Shown here: piece by piece, positions 7,611-14,882 of the stretch
Layout: the number at the start of each line of letters is the position of its first letter
How positions within the stretch are numbered: position 1 is the stretch's first letter
NCBI GenBank assembly: GCA_900552255.1
Contig: URZF01000004.1
Span: 1-23,408 of the forward strand
Length of the DNA stretch: 23,408 nt
Reading direction: 5' to 3'
Source: an uncultured Eubacteriales bacterium
GTDB taxonomy: Bacteria > Bacillota > Clostridia > Oscillospirales > CAG-272
Position numbers and translations under genes: made by a program
The notes under the pieces: generated by a model
What the model saw: only the letters and a program-made list of their open reading frames with translations
Database searches by the model: none
Told to the model about the DNA's origin: nothing

Positions 7611-8321
7611 ATGGAAAAAAGAGAACAGATTTATGAAGGCAAAGCGAAAAAGGTATTCGCAACGGACGACCCCGCTCTCGTGATCGTTTCCTATAAGGAC
7701 GACGCGACCGCGCTCGACGGACTCAAAAAGGGGACGATCAGCGGCAAGGGTGTCATCAATAACCGCATGTCCAATTATCTGATGCAGATTTTGGAAAAGC
7801 ACGGTGTTCCGACGCATTTTGTAAAGGAGCTTTCCGAGCGGGAAACGGTGGTGAAAAAGGTTTCCATCGTGCCGCTTGAGGTGATTATCCGCAACATCTC
7901 CGCGGGTTCATTTGCCAAGCGTTACGGCGTAGAGGAGGGCATCGTTTTTGACGAGCCGACCATCGAATTTTCCTATAAAAATGACGACCTGCACGATCCG
8001 CTGATCAACGAATATCACGCGCTCGCGCTGAAGCTCGCGACGAAAGAGGAAATCGACACCATTAAAAATATGGCGTTCACGGTCAATCGCGTGTTGAAGG
8101 AATATTTCGCGGGGCTTGGCGTGAAGCTGGTCGATTTCAAGCTGGAGTTCGGCAGACTGCCTGACGGAACTATCGTTTTGGCGGACGAAATCTCGCCGGA
8201 TACCTGCCGTTTTTGGGATGCCGAAACGAACGAGAAGCTGGATAAGGACCGTTTCCGCCGCGATATGGGCGGCGTTGAGGACGCATACAATGAAATGATG
8301 CGCCGCGTCGGTCTGAATTGA
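7611..8321 (+). CDS. purC: Phosphoribosylaminoimidazole-succinocarboxamide (SAICAR) synthase
   Basis: A 236-residue protein, standard for bacterial PurC. It opens with [18 protein letters not shown] (ATP-binding strand), then has [51 protein letters not shown] and [14 protein letters not shown]. The enzyme joins CAIR and aspartate with ATP hydrolysis to give SAICAR in the cytosol. ATG 7611 is preceded by AAGGAAG at 9-nt spacing and matches the family N-terminus. An in-frame TTG at 7566 would add 15 residues with no family similarity. It lies 90 nt downstream of purE, and that gap holds nothing beyond a short GC-rich stem near 7541-7556. Confidence 0.95.
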   Translation: MEKREQIYEGKAKKVFATDDPALVIVSYKDDATALDGLKKGTISGKGVINNRMSNYLMQILEKHGVPTHFVKELSERETVVKKVSIVPLEVIIRNISAGSFAKRYGVEEGIVFDEPTIEFSYKNDDLHDPLINEYHALALKLATKEEIDTIKNMAFTVNRVLKEYFAGLGVKLVDFKLEFGRLPDGTIVLADEISPDTCRFWDAETNEKLDKDRFRRDMGGVEDAYNEMMRRVGLN

Positions 8322-8397
8322 AGTCTGAAAGACGGGCTTTTCAGACTGCGGCTTTGTTTTGCTTGCAATATGGGCACGGTCAAAGCCGAACAAAGCC
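8322..8397 (+). promoter_or_regulatory. Hairpin pair in the purC-purF junction
   Basis: Directly after the purC stop, AGTCTGAAA (8322-8330) pairs perfectly with TTTCAGACT (8339-8347) over an 8-nt loop, followed by the T-rich GCGGCTTTGTTTTGC. Just downstream GGCTTTGTT (8350-8358) is complementary to AACAAAGCC (8389-8397). CAAAGCC is present twice (8381-8387 and 8391-8397), and TGGGC 8371-8375 can pair with GCCCA 8395-8399, so alternative folds compete. It could be a weak attenuator or an mRNA processing/stability site. Function is not shown. Confidence 0.45.
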
Positions 8398-8424
8398 CAT
8401 GTTGTCGAAAGGGATGATCGATCA

Positions 8425-9870
8425 ATGAGTGAAATCAGGGAAGAATGCGGCGTGTTCGGCGTTTTCTGCGATGCGCCGTACGATGTCGCGCATATGACCT
8501 ATTACGGCCTTTTTGCCCTCCAGCACAGAGGACAGGAGAGCTGCGGCATCGTGGTGAACGACGACGGCGTTTTTCATACCTATAAGGATATCGGCCTTGT
8601 CAACGACGTATTTACGCCGGAGAATCTGCACGAGCTTGGCATGGGCAATATGGCAGTCGGTCACGTGCGCTACGGCACGACCGGCGCGAGCGACCGGAAC
8701 AACGCGCAGCCCGTCGTCGTCAATCACATCAAAGGACGCATGGCGCTCGCACACAACGGAAATCTCGTCAATTCCTATGAGCTTCGCTCCGAACTGGAGC
8801 TGCAGGGCTCGATTTTCCATACCACGAGCGATACGGAGGTCATTTCCTATATCATCACAAAAGAACGTCTTTCCGCAGGCTCGATCGAGGAGGCCGTGGA
8901 CCGCGCGATGTACCGTCTTGCCGGCGCGTATTCGATGATCGTGATGTCGCCCTCAAAGCTCATCGCCGTGCGGGACGAGCACGGCTTCCGTCCGCTTTGC
9001 TACGGCAGGACCGAGGACGGCCGGTACGTTGTCGCCTCGGAAAGCTGCGCGCTCGATTCGGTCGGCGCGGGGTTTATCCGAGATTTGGAACCGGGCGAGA
9101 TTCTCGTTTTTGAAAAGGGCGGCGTGCGCAGCATCCGCACGCATTGCGGCCGTGAAAAAAAGTCGCTCTGTATCTTTGAGTATATCTATTTTGCCCGTCC
9201 CGACTCTGTGATCGACGGCTGCTCCGTTCATTCGGCGCGCGTGCGCGCCGGCGAATTTCTGGCGGCGCAGCATCCGGTGGACGCGGATATCGTCATCGGC
9301 GTGCCCGATTCCGGGCTTGACGCGGCGCTCGGCTATGCGAGGGCGTCCGGGATTCCGTATGGAATCGGCTTCATCAAGAACAAATATATCGGCCGCACCT
9401 TTATCGCGCCCGGTCAGCAGAGCCGCGAGGACAAGGTGCGCATCAAGCTCAATCCGATCGCGGATACCGTGCGCGGCAAGCGCGTCGTCATGATCGACGA
9501 TTCGATCGTGCGCGGCACGACGAGCGCCCGGATCGTAAAGCTTCTGCGTGAGGCGGGCGCGGCGGAGATCCATATGCGCGTTTCCGCGCCGCCGTTTCTC
9601 AACCCATGTTATTACGGGACGGATATCGATTCGTGCGAGAATCTCATCGCATGTCATCATACGGTGGAGGAGATCGCGGAAATCATCGGCGTCGATTCCC
9701 TCGGCTTTTTGAGCGTGGAGAACGCGAAAAAGCTTGCGAGCGGAGCTTACAGCGAGGAATACTGCACGGCGTGCTTCGACGGCGGATATCCGACTGATAC
9801 TCCTTCTCATACGGAGAAGAACCGCTTTGAAGGAAAAATATCGGCGGGAAATAAATCACAGTCGGTCTGA
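8425..9870 (+). CDS. purF: Glutamine phosphoribosylpyrophosphate amidotransferase (functional copy)
   Basis: A 481-residue PurF of the Bacillus type, catalysing the first committed purine step: PRPP plus glutamine to phosphoribosylamine. MSEIREE forms a 7-residue propeptide before Cys8 (ECGVFGVF), the Ntn-hydrolase nucleophile. Glutaminase residues are intact: LQHRGQES, GHVRYGTTGAS, ALAHNGNLVN and TTSDTEV. The phosphoribosyltransferase half has the PRPP loop VVMIDDSIVRGTTSARIV. Fe-S cluster cysteines are visible in SLCIFEYIYFARPDS, NPCYYGTDI and EYCTACF. The start at ATG 8425 is set by the propeptide-Cys arrangement; AAAGGGA lies about 11 nt upstream. An in-frame earlier start at 8359 would bury the nucleophile behind 29 residues. 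It is followed 43 nt later by a degenerate paralogue. Confidence 0.96.
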   Translation: MSEIREECGVFGVFCDAPYDVAHMTYYGLFALQHRGQESCGIVVNDDGVFHTYKDIGLVNDVFTPENLHELGMGNMAVGHVRYGTTGASDRNNAQPVVVNHIKGRMALAHNGNLVNSYELRSELELQGSIFHTTSDTEVISYIITKERLSAGSIEEAVDRAMYRLAGAYSMIVMSPSKLIAVRDEHGFRPLCYGRTEDGRYVVASESCALDSVGAGFIRDLEPGEILVFEKGGVRSIRTHCGREKKSLCIFEYIYFARPDSVIDGCSVHSARVRAGEFLAAQHPVDADIVIGVPDSGLDAALGYARASGIPYGIGFIKNKYIGRTFIAPGQQSREDKVRIKLNPIADTVRGKRVVMIDDSIVRGTTSARIVKLLREAGAAEIHMRVSAPPFLNPCYYGTDIDSCENLIACHHTVEEIAEIIGVDSLGFLSVENAKKLASGAYSEEYCTACFDGGYPTDTPSHTEKNRFEGKISAGNKSQSV

Positions 9871-9877
9871 CAGACCG
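9863..9877 (+). other. 15-nt palindrome over the purF stop codon
   Basis: CGGTCTGACAGACCG folds into a 5-bp stem (CGGTC/GACCG) with loop TGACA and spans the purF stop codon at 9868-9870. No T-tract follows. It may simply protect the 3' end of a processed mRNA, or be chance. Confidence 0.3.
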
Positions 9878-9913
9878 TGAAGCATGAAACTGAACGAAAG
9901 CAGGAAATCATAA

Positions 9914-11338
9914 ATGGGTGGATTTTTCGGGATATCATCAAAGCGGGATTGCCTTGCGGACGTGTTTTTCGGCACGGACTATCATTCGCATCTCGGGACA
10001 CGCCGCGGCGGACTTGCGGCATATGACAGGGATATCGGCCTGCAAAGGGCGATTCACAACATAGAAAACTCGCCGTTCCGGACGAAATTCGAGCATGTTT
10101 TTGAGGAGATGCAGGGCACCTCGGCGATCGGCTGCATCAGCGACAGCGACCCGCAGCCGCTGCTGATCCGCTCGAAGCTCGGCACATATGCCATTTGCAT
10201 CATCGGGATCGTGAACAATGCGGAGGCTCTGACAGAGAAATTCTTTTCCAACGATGCCGGCCATTTCAACGCGATGACGGGCGGTGCGGTCAATGCGACG
10301 GAGCTTGTCGCCGCGCTGATCAGCCGGCAGGATAATTTCGCCGACGGCATTCGGTTTGCCCAAGAGGTCATCGAGGGCACGGCCTCGATTCTGATTTTGA
10401 AGGACGACGGAGCGCTCATCGCCGCGCGTGACAAGGTCGGACGCCTGCCGGTGCTGATCGGCAAAAACGAGGACGGCTACGCCGTCACCTTTGAATCCTT
10501 TGCCTATAAGAAGCTCGGCTATGAGGATGAAAAGGAGCTCGGTCCCGGCGAGATCGTGGAGATCACGCCGGAGGGGATAAAGCAGCTTGTTCCCCCGGGC
10601 GAAAAAATGAGGATATGCGCTTTTCTGTGGTCTTACTACGGCTATCCGACCTCCAATTATGAGGGAGTTAATGTGGAGACGATGCGCTACCGCAACGGAG
10701 AGGTCATGGCGGAAAGCGACAAGGCGGCGGGCAACGCCGAGGATATCGATTATGTCGGCGGCGTGCCGGATTCGGGAACGCCCCACGCGATCGGTTATGC
10801 GAATAGGAGCGGCGTGCCGTTCGCTCGTCCGTTCATCAAATATACGCCGACGTGGCCGCGCAGCTTCATGCCTCCAAAGCAGACCGAGCGCAACAAGGTT
10901 GCGAAAATGAAGCTTGTTCCCGTGCATGAGCTGATTCAGGATAAGAGCCTTTTGTTTGTCGACGACTCGATTGTCCGCGGCACGCAGCTGCGCGAAACGG
11001 TGGAATTTCTCTACGACAACGGCGCCAAGGCGGTACATATGCGCTCCGCCTGTCCGCCGATCATGTATAGCTGCAAGTACCTCAACTTTTCAAGAGGGAC
11101 AAGCGATATGGAGCTGATCGCACGGCGCGTCATCATGGAGCTTGAGGGAGAAGAGGGCTTTCATCATATCGAAGAATACAGCGACGCCTCGACTGAGCGC
11201 GGCAAGAACCTGAGAAAAACGATCTGTGAAAAATTTCACTTCGCGTCGCTGGAATTTCAGTCGCTCGACGGGATCGTCAAGGCGATCGGCCTTGAACCCT
11301 GCAAGCTGTGTACCTATTGCTGGAGCGGAAAAGAATAA
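9914..11338 (+). CDS. PurF paralogue with inactivated glutaminase domain (amidophosphoribosyltransferase-like)
   Basis: A 474-residue protein alignable with PurF along its length. The phosphoribosyltransferase half is well kept: YVGGVPDSGTPHAIGYA, FIKYTPTWPRSF and the PRPP loop LLFVDDSIVRGTQLRE. Candidate Fe-S cysteines are retained at C235 (MRICAF), C387 (MYSCKY) and C463/C466/C469 (PCKLCTYC). In the N-terminal Ntn domain the nucleophile Cys is replaced by Gly2 (MGGFFGI for CGVFGVF). HVRYGT is replaced by GCISDS, AHNGN by CIIGI, and TSDTE by VNATE. It should therefore not hydrolyse glutamine. It might use free ammonia, receive ammonia from or regulate the true PurF as a partner, or have another PRPP-linked role. 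ATG 9914 follows AGGAAA at 7-8 nt. No frameshift or stop interrupts it, so it is not a decayed pseudogene. Confidence 0.88.
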   Translation: MGGFFGISSKRDCLADVFFGTDYHSHLGTRRGGLAAYDRDIGLQRAIHNIENSPFRTKFEHVFEEMQGTSAIGCISDSDPQPLLIRSKLGTYAICIIGIVNNAEALTEKFFSNDAGHFNAMTGGAVNATELVAALISRQDNFADGIRFAQEVIEGTASILILKDDGALIAARDKVGRLPVLIGKNEDGYAVTFESFAYKKLGYEDEKELGPGEIVEITPEGIKQLVPPGEKMRICAFLWSYYGYPTSNYEGVNVETMRYRNGEVMAESDKAAGNAEDIDYVGGVPDSGTPHAIGYANRSGVPFARPFIKYTPTWPRSFMPPKQTERNKVAKMKLVPVHELIQDKSLLFVDDSIVRGTQLRETVEFLYDNGAKAVHMRSACPPIMYSCKYLNFSRGTSDMELIARRVIMELEGEEGFHHIEEYSDASTERGKNLRKTICEKFHFASLEFQSLDGIVKAIGLEPCKLCTYCWSGKE

Positions 11339-11344
11339 AGCGCG

Positions 11345-11374
11345 CCTCTATGGAGAGGGACCGAAAATCCTCTC
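11345..11374 (+). promoter_or_regulatory. Mutually exclusive hairpins just after the purF paralogue
   Basis: AGAGG at 11354-11358 can pair upstream with CCTCT 11345-11349 (4-nt loop ATGG). As part of GAGAGG 11353-11358 it can instead pair downstream with CCTCTC 11369-11374 (10-nt loop). Only one hairpin can form at a time, the layout of an attenuation switch, but no T-tract follows the second hairpin. Confidence 0.4.
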
Positions 11375-11564
11375 TGCCCCGCAAGGCGTACCAGCCCAAG
11401 CGGTGCTCTGCGGCGGTGGCTGGATGAATGCCGCTCGAACTGGTGAAAAACGATTTTTCGGTGTCTTGGAGAGCTTTGATCGCCGCGCTTCCTGCTATGG
11501 ACGGCGGCTGAATCTGCGATCATGACGAGCAACGCGACATGTTTCTTTGCGCTTGCGGTTTTTT

Positions 11565-11687
11565 GTATCCCGGAACTGTCGTCCCGCCCGAGGGGGGTCC
11601 GTTATGAACCGGCGGCGTCGCGGCCTTGGGATCGGCGGACGAAAAATCGGCATACCGACGGCTGTTTCCGAGGCGGGAAAAGGATAC
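11565..11687 (+). ncRNA. Possible structured RNA element upstream of purM
   Basis: Nested complementarity: GTATCC 11565-11570 with GGATAC 11682-11687; inside it CCCGCC 11583-11588 with GGCGGG 11672-11677; then two branches, GTCCG/CGGAC (11597-11601 with 11636-11640) and TCGG/CCGA (11647-11650 with 11655-11658). Together they draw a multibranched fold of about 123 nt. Strand and function are inferred. Chance pairing is a real risk in GC-rich DNA. Confidence 0.3.
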
Positions 11688-11789
11688 GTCATAAGCGTGC
11701 GTGAGGTAAAAATCGGCGTTTGCCGGAGCCTCATATAAAACCATGATAAACGACAGAAAGCCGCAAAGGCGGCAGAATGGAGAGTAGAT

Positions 11790-12830
11790 ATGCAGAATTC
11801 CAAATCAGAAAGCTACGCCGCGGCAGGCGTCGACATCACCGCCGGCTACCGCGCCGTCGAGCTGATGAAAAAACACATTGCCAAAACCATGACATCCGGC
11901 GTGGTGTCGGATATCGGCGGCTTCGGCGGTCTTTTTGCGCTCGATCTCGGCGAATTTTCCCATCCGGTGCTCGTCAGCGGCACCGACGGCGTCGGCACGA
12001 AATTGAAGCTTGCGTTTCTCATGGACAAGCATGACACCGTCGGCATCGACTGCGTCGCCATGTGTGTGAACGACATCATTTGCAGCGGCGCGCGTCCGCT
12101 CTTCTTCCTCGATTATATCGCCTGCGGCAAAAATGTGCCGGAAAAGATCGCGGCGATCGTCTCCGGCGTGGCGGAGGGCTGTGTGCAGGCCGGCTGCGCG
12201 CTGATCGGCGGCGAGACTGCGGAAATGCCCGGCTTTTATCCCGCGGACGAATACGACCTCGCCGGTTTTTCGGTCGGCGCTGTCAACAAAGAGGACATCA
12301 TCGACAACAAAACGATGAAAGCGGGCGACGTGATGCTGGCGCTTCCGTCCTCCGGCGTGCATTCCAACGGCTTTTCGCTTGTGCGCCGCGTCTTTGACGT
12401 GGAAAACGCCGACATCCAGTCGCCGGTCGCGACTCTCGGAGGAAGATCCGTCGGGGAAACGCTTCTCACGCCGACTAAAATTTACGTAAAGCCCGTCATG
12501 GCGCTTCTTTCTAAAATCTCTGTCAAGGGGATCTCCCATATCACGGGCGGCGGCTTCTATGAAAATATCCCGCGCAGCATTCCGGACGGGCTCGGTGCAA
12601 AAATCGAAAAAAGCGCTGTGCGCGTGCTCCCGATTTTCGATCTGATTGCCAAGAAAGGCGGGGTCCCGGAGCGCGACATGTTCAACACATTCAATATGGG
12701 CGTCGGCATGAGCGTCGTCGTGGACAAAAACGACGCGGATGCGGCGCTTGCCATCCTGCGGGAGCACGGCGAGGACGCCTATGTGCTCGGCGAAATCGTG
12801 GAATCGGATGAAAAGGTAAGCCTATGCTGA
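11790..12830 (+). CDS. purM: Phosphoribosylformylglycinamidine cyclo-ligase (AIR synthetase)
   Basis: A 346-residue protein of normal PurM length. It begins [24 protein letters not shown], the usual family N-terminus. It then has GTDGVGTK at residues 64-71, [28 protein letters not shown] (nucleotide-binding and dimer region), [42 protein letters not shown] and NTFNMGVGM. The enzyme closes FGAM to AIR using ATP in the cytosol. ATG 11790 follows GGAGAG at suitable spacing. Unlike other pur genes here it is preceded by a long non-coding gap, while its 3' end overlaps the formate/nitrite transporter gene by 7 nt. Confidence 0.96.
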   Translation: MQNSKSESYAAAGVDITAGYRAVELMKKHIAKTMTSGVVSDIGGFGGLFALDLGEFSHPVLVSGTDGVGTKLKLAFLMDKHDTVGIDCVAMCVNDIICSGARPLFFLDYIACGKNVPEKIAAIVSGVAEGCVQAGCALIGGETAEMPGFYPADEYDLAGFSVGAVNKEDIIDNKTMKAGDVMLALPSSGVHSNGFSLVRRVFDVENADIQSPVATLGGRSVGETLLTPTKIYVKPVMALLSKISVKGISHITGGGFYENIPRSIPDGLGAKIEKSAVRVLPIFDLIAKKGGVPERDMFNTFNMGVGMSVVVDKNDADAALAILREHGEDAYVLGEIVESDEKVSLC

Positions 12831-13510
12831 GGCGGGACATTATCCTCGGCGTGATCGCCGGAATTTTAATCGGCATCGGCGGGAGCGTTTATCTCGCCTG
12901 CGACAGCAAATACGTCGGCGCGGTGCTGTTTTCGGTGGCGCTGCTCTGCATCTGTATGCGCGGCTTTGCGCTGTTCACAGGCAAGGTCGGTTTTCTCGTC
13001 GTATCGCACGGGAAAGCGGACGTTTCAGCGACGCTTCTTTCGCTTGCCGGCAATCTTGTCGGCACCTTCCTCGCCGGTATCGCGGTGCGTTTCGCTCTGC
13101 CGGCGCTTGGCGAGCGGGCGCTTTCCTTATGCGAGGGAAAGCTTGCGCAGACCGTGCCCGAAACGCTTGTCCGCGCCGTGTTCTGCGGGATTCTCATGTA
13201 TCTCGCCGTTGTGATTTGGCGTGAGAACCGGTCGCCGCTCGGCATTTTTCTCTGCGTGCCGGTCTTTATTCTCAGCGGCTTTGAGCATTCCATCGCCAAT
13301 ATGTTTTATTTTTCGGCGTCCGGTATCGTGAGCTTTGAGGCTTTTCTGTATCTGTGGCTCGTTATTCTCGGCAACGCCGCGGGCGGAATGCTCCTTCCGG
13401 CGCTTCTGCTCCTCTGTCGGGAAAAGCCGAAAGAGGCGGCCGTCCCGTCGGAGCCTGCGGAGCAGGGTGATACGAATTCCTTGTCCGTCGGCGCCGCCGC
13501 TCATAAGTAA
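12824..13510 (+). CDS. Formate/nitrite transporter (FNT) family channel
   Basis: A 228-residue integral membrane protein with six hydrophobic segments. The first begins almost at the start (residues about 6-24). [20 protein letters not shown] corresponds to the FNT segment around the LFTGN motif. [11 protein letters not shown] carries the conserved pore His and the H-x-x-AN-M signature, followed by [19 protein letters not shown], the last family helix. FNT proteins are pentameric channels for formate, nitrite or hydrosulfide at the cytoplasmic membrane. It is shorter than FocA, lacking most of the N-terminal tail, and ends with a polar tail of about 30 residues. Its ATG overlaps the purM stop (ATGCTGA), so it is translated with purM. 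Being next to purN suggests formate supply for 10-formyl-THF; that is inference. Confidence 0.85.
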   Translation: MLRRDIILGVIAGILIGIGGSVYLACDSKYVGAVLFSVALLCICMRGFALFTGKVGFLVVSHGKADVSATLLSLAGNLVGTFLAGIAVRFALPALGERALSLCEGKLAQTVPETLVRAVFCGILMYLAVVIWRENRSPLGIFLCVPVFILSGFEHSIANMFYFSASGIVSFEAFLYLWLVILGNAAGGMLLPALLLLCREKPKEAAVPSEPAEQGDTNSLSVGAAAHK

Positions 13511-13531
13511 AAAACGGAAAGGATTGTGCCT

Positions 13532-14170
13532 ATGGCTTCTCTTGTGAAAATCGCCGTTTTCGTTTCGGGCGGCGGCACCAATCTACAGGCGCTCATCGAC
13601 GCGCAGCGGACGGGCGTTCTGCATTCCGGTACGCTCTCCCTTGTCATTTCGAGCAAAGAGGGCGTATACGCGCTGGAACGCGCCGAAATGGCGGGGATTC
13701 CGTCCTGTGTAGTATCAAAAGCCGCCTGCGGCTCGCAGGAGGCGTTTGAAGCGGAGATCAAGCGGATTCTGCGGGAAAACAAAATCGAGCTCATCATCTT
13801 GGCCGGCTTTATGAGCATTCTGTCGGCGGATTTTACCGCCGCCTATCCGAAGCGCATTATCAACGTACATCCCGCCCTGATTCCGTCGTTCTGCGGCAAG
13901 GGCTTTTATGGGCTTCACGTGCATGAAGCGGCGCTCGCTTACGGCGTCAAGGTGACGGGCGCGACGGTGCATTTTGTCAATGAGGTCCCCGACGGCGGAG
14001 AGATTCTTCTGCAAAAGGCGGTCGAGGTCAAAGAGGGAGACACGCCGGAGAGCTTGCAGCGCCGCGTGATGGAGGAGGCGGAATGGAAGCTGCTTCCCGC
14101 GGCGGCGGAGATGGTTTCGGCAAAAATAAAGGAGATGGGAGAAAATTATGAGCATATACGAAATTCATGA
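13532..14170 (+). CDS. purN: Phosphoribosylglycinamide formyltransferase 1 (GAR transformylase)
   Basis: A 212-residue protein with KIAVFVSGGGTNLQALIDA (phosphate loop GGTN at residues 14-17), LIILAGFMSILSADF, RIINVHPALIPSF (catalytic Asn/His) and TGATVHFVNEVPDGGEILLQ (catalytic Asp region). It transfers a formyl group from 10-formyl-THF to GAR in the cytosol. The start is ATG 13532, with AAAGGA at 9-nt spacing; GTG 13526 is in frame but only 3 nt from the same site. It follows the FNT gene by 21 nt and overlaps the IMP cyclohydrolase gene by 23 nt. Length is slightly above that of E. coli PurN because of a C-terminal helix. Confidence 0.95.
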   Translation: MASLVKIAVFVSGGGTNLQALIDAQRTGVLHSGTLSLVISSKEGVYALERAEMAGIPSCVVSKAACGSQEAFEAEIKRILRENKIELIILAGFMSILSADFTAAYPKRIINVHPALIPSFCGKGFYGLHVHEAALAYGVKVTGATVHFVNEVPDGGEILLQKAVEVKEGDTPESLQRRVMEEAEWKLLPAAAEMVSAKIKEMGENYEHIRNS

Positions 14171-14867
14171 GATGGGCGAGGCGGTACGCGGCAACAGCTA
14201 TGTCGGACGCGGCATCGTCGTCGGCAAAAGCGCGGACGGAAAAAAGGCGGTATTCGCTTATTTTATCATGGGACGCAGCGAAAACAGCCGCAACCGGATT
14301 TTTGTGGAAAATGGGGACGAGGTCATCATTCATCCGTTCGACGCCTCCAAGGTGGCGGATCCGTCGCTGATCATTTATTCGCCGGTGCGGAAGCTCGGAA
14401 ACGATCTGATCGTCACCAACGGCGACCAGACGGATACGATTTATGATTATATCAAAGCGGGAAAGACCTTCGGCGAGGCGCTGGAAACGCGCGAATTTGA
14501 GCCGGACACGCCGAATTTCACGCCCCGTATCAGCGGCATCCTGCATTTCGCGGGCGGGGATTTCACTTATGAAATGAGCATCCTCAAAAGCGCGGATGAA
14601 AAGGGAAGCGCCTGCAATCGGTATCTGTTCCGCTATCCGGCGCTTGCGGGACTCGGCCATTTTCTCCACACCTACAACTGTGACGGCAATCCGATTCCGA
14701 CGTTCACGGGAGAGCCGGAGCGCGTTGCGATTCCGGACGATATCGATAAGCTGACGGATTCTTTATGGAATAATCTTGATGAAAACAACAAAATTTCCCT
14801 GTATGTGCGCTATATCGATCTTGCGGACGGCTCCGTCCAAAACCGCATGGTCAACAAAAATCAATGA
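14148..14867 (+). CDS. purO: IMP cyclohydrolase, PurO-type
   Basis: A 239-residue protein resembling the stand-alone IMP cyclohydrolase family first known from archaea (PurO) and also found in Clostridia. It is unrelated to the PurH N-terminal domain. Recognisable stretches are VGRGIVVGKSADGKKAVFAYFIMGRSENSRNRIF, LIIYSPVRKLGNDLIVTNGDQTDTIYDYI, TPNFTPRISGIL and RYLFRYPALAGLGHFLHTY followed by PTFTGEP. The role is ring closure of FAICAR to IMP, the last step. Its position directly before the stand-alone AICAR transformylase completes a two-gene replacement of bifunctional purH. ATG 14148 follows GGGAGAAA and lies within the purN 3' end. Calling it PurO rests on overall resemblance, not on mapped active-site residues. 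Confidence 0.85.
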   Translation: MSIYEIHEMGEAVRGNSYVGRGIVVGKSADGKKAVFAYFIMGRSENSRNRIFVENGDEVIIHPFDASKVADPSLIIYSPVRKLGNDLIVTNGDQTDTIYDYIKAGKTFGEALETREFEPDTPNFTPRISGILHFAGGDFTYEMSILKSADEKGSACNRYLFRYPALAGLGHFLHTYNCDGNPIPTFTGEPERVAIPDDIDKLTDSLWNNLDENNKISLYVRYIDLADGSVQNRMVNKNQ

Positions 14868-14882
14868 TACCGGAGGATAACG

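Larger units (their letters stand above)
11339..11789 (+). other. 451-nt non-coding gap with extensive secondary-structure potential
   Basis: No frame here reads like a protein on either strand, and the gap is several times longer than any other in the operon. Inverted repeats visible in order: CCTCT/AGAGG competing with GAGAGG/CCTCTC (11345-11374); CCAGCC/GGCTGG (11391-11396 with 11418-11423); GAAAAA/TTTTTC with loop CGA (11445-11459); GATC and GCCGC with GCGGC and GATC (11478-11521); a nested fold at 11565-11687; and TGAGG/CCTCA enclosing CGGC/GCCG (11702-11733). GGAG just before 11790 is the purM ribosome binding site. It could be a leader regulating purM onward, or an embedded small RNA. 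I could not match a known RNA class: T-box, glycine, SAM, cobalamin, tmRNA, RNase P and SRP signatures are absent. Confidence 0.55.

Noticed and set aside
9914..11338. The purF paralogue as a pseudogene
   Set aside because: No stop or frameshift over 474 codons, a proper ribosome binding site, and selective preservation of the PRPP loop and cysteines.
11226..11525. Small plus-strand frame (99 codons) running from the purF paralogue 3' end into the gap
   Set aside because: It starts inside the paralogue in another frame, and the translation does not resemble a protein.
11339..11789. Known riboswitch, T-box, tmRNA, RNase P or SRP RNA in the gap
   Set aside because: Diagnostic sequences such as the T-box GGTACCGCG element or the SRP GGAAGGAAGCAG-like loop were looked for by eye and are absent.
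11495..11803. Small minus-strand frame (102 codons) in the purF paralogue-purM gap
   Set aside because: Arg/Pro-rich with no recognisable protein features and no convincing ribosome binding site. The gap looks non-coding.
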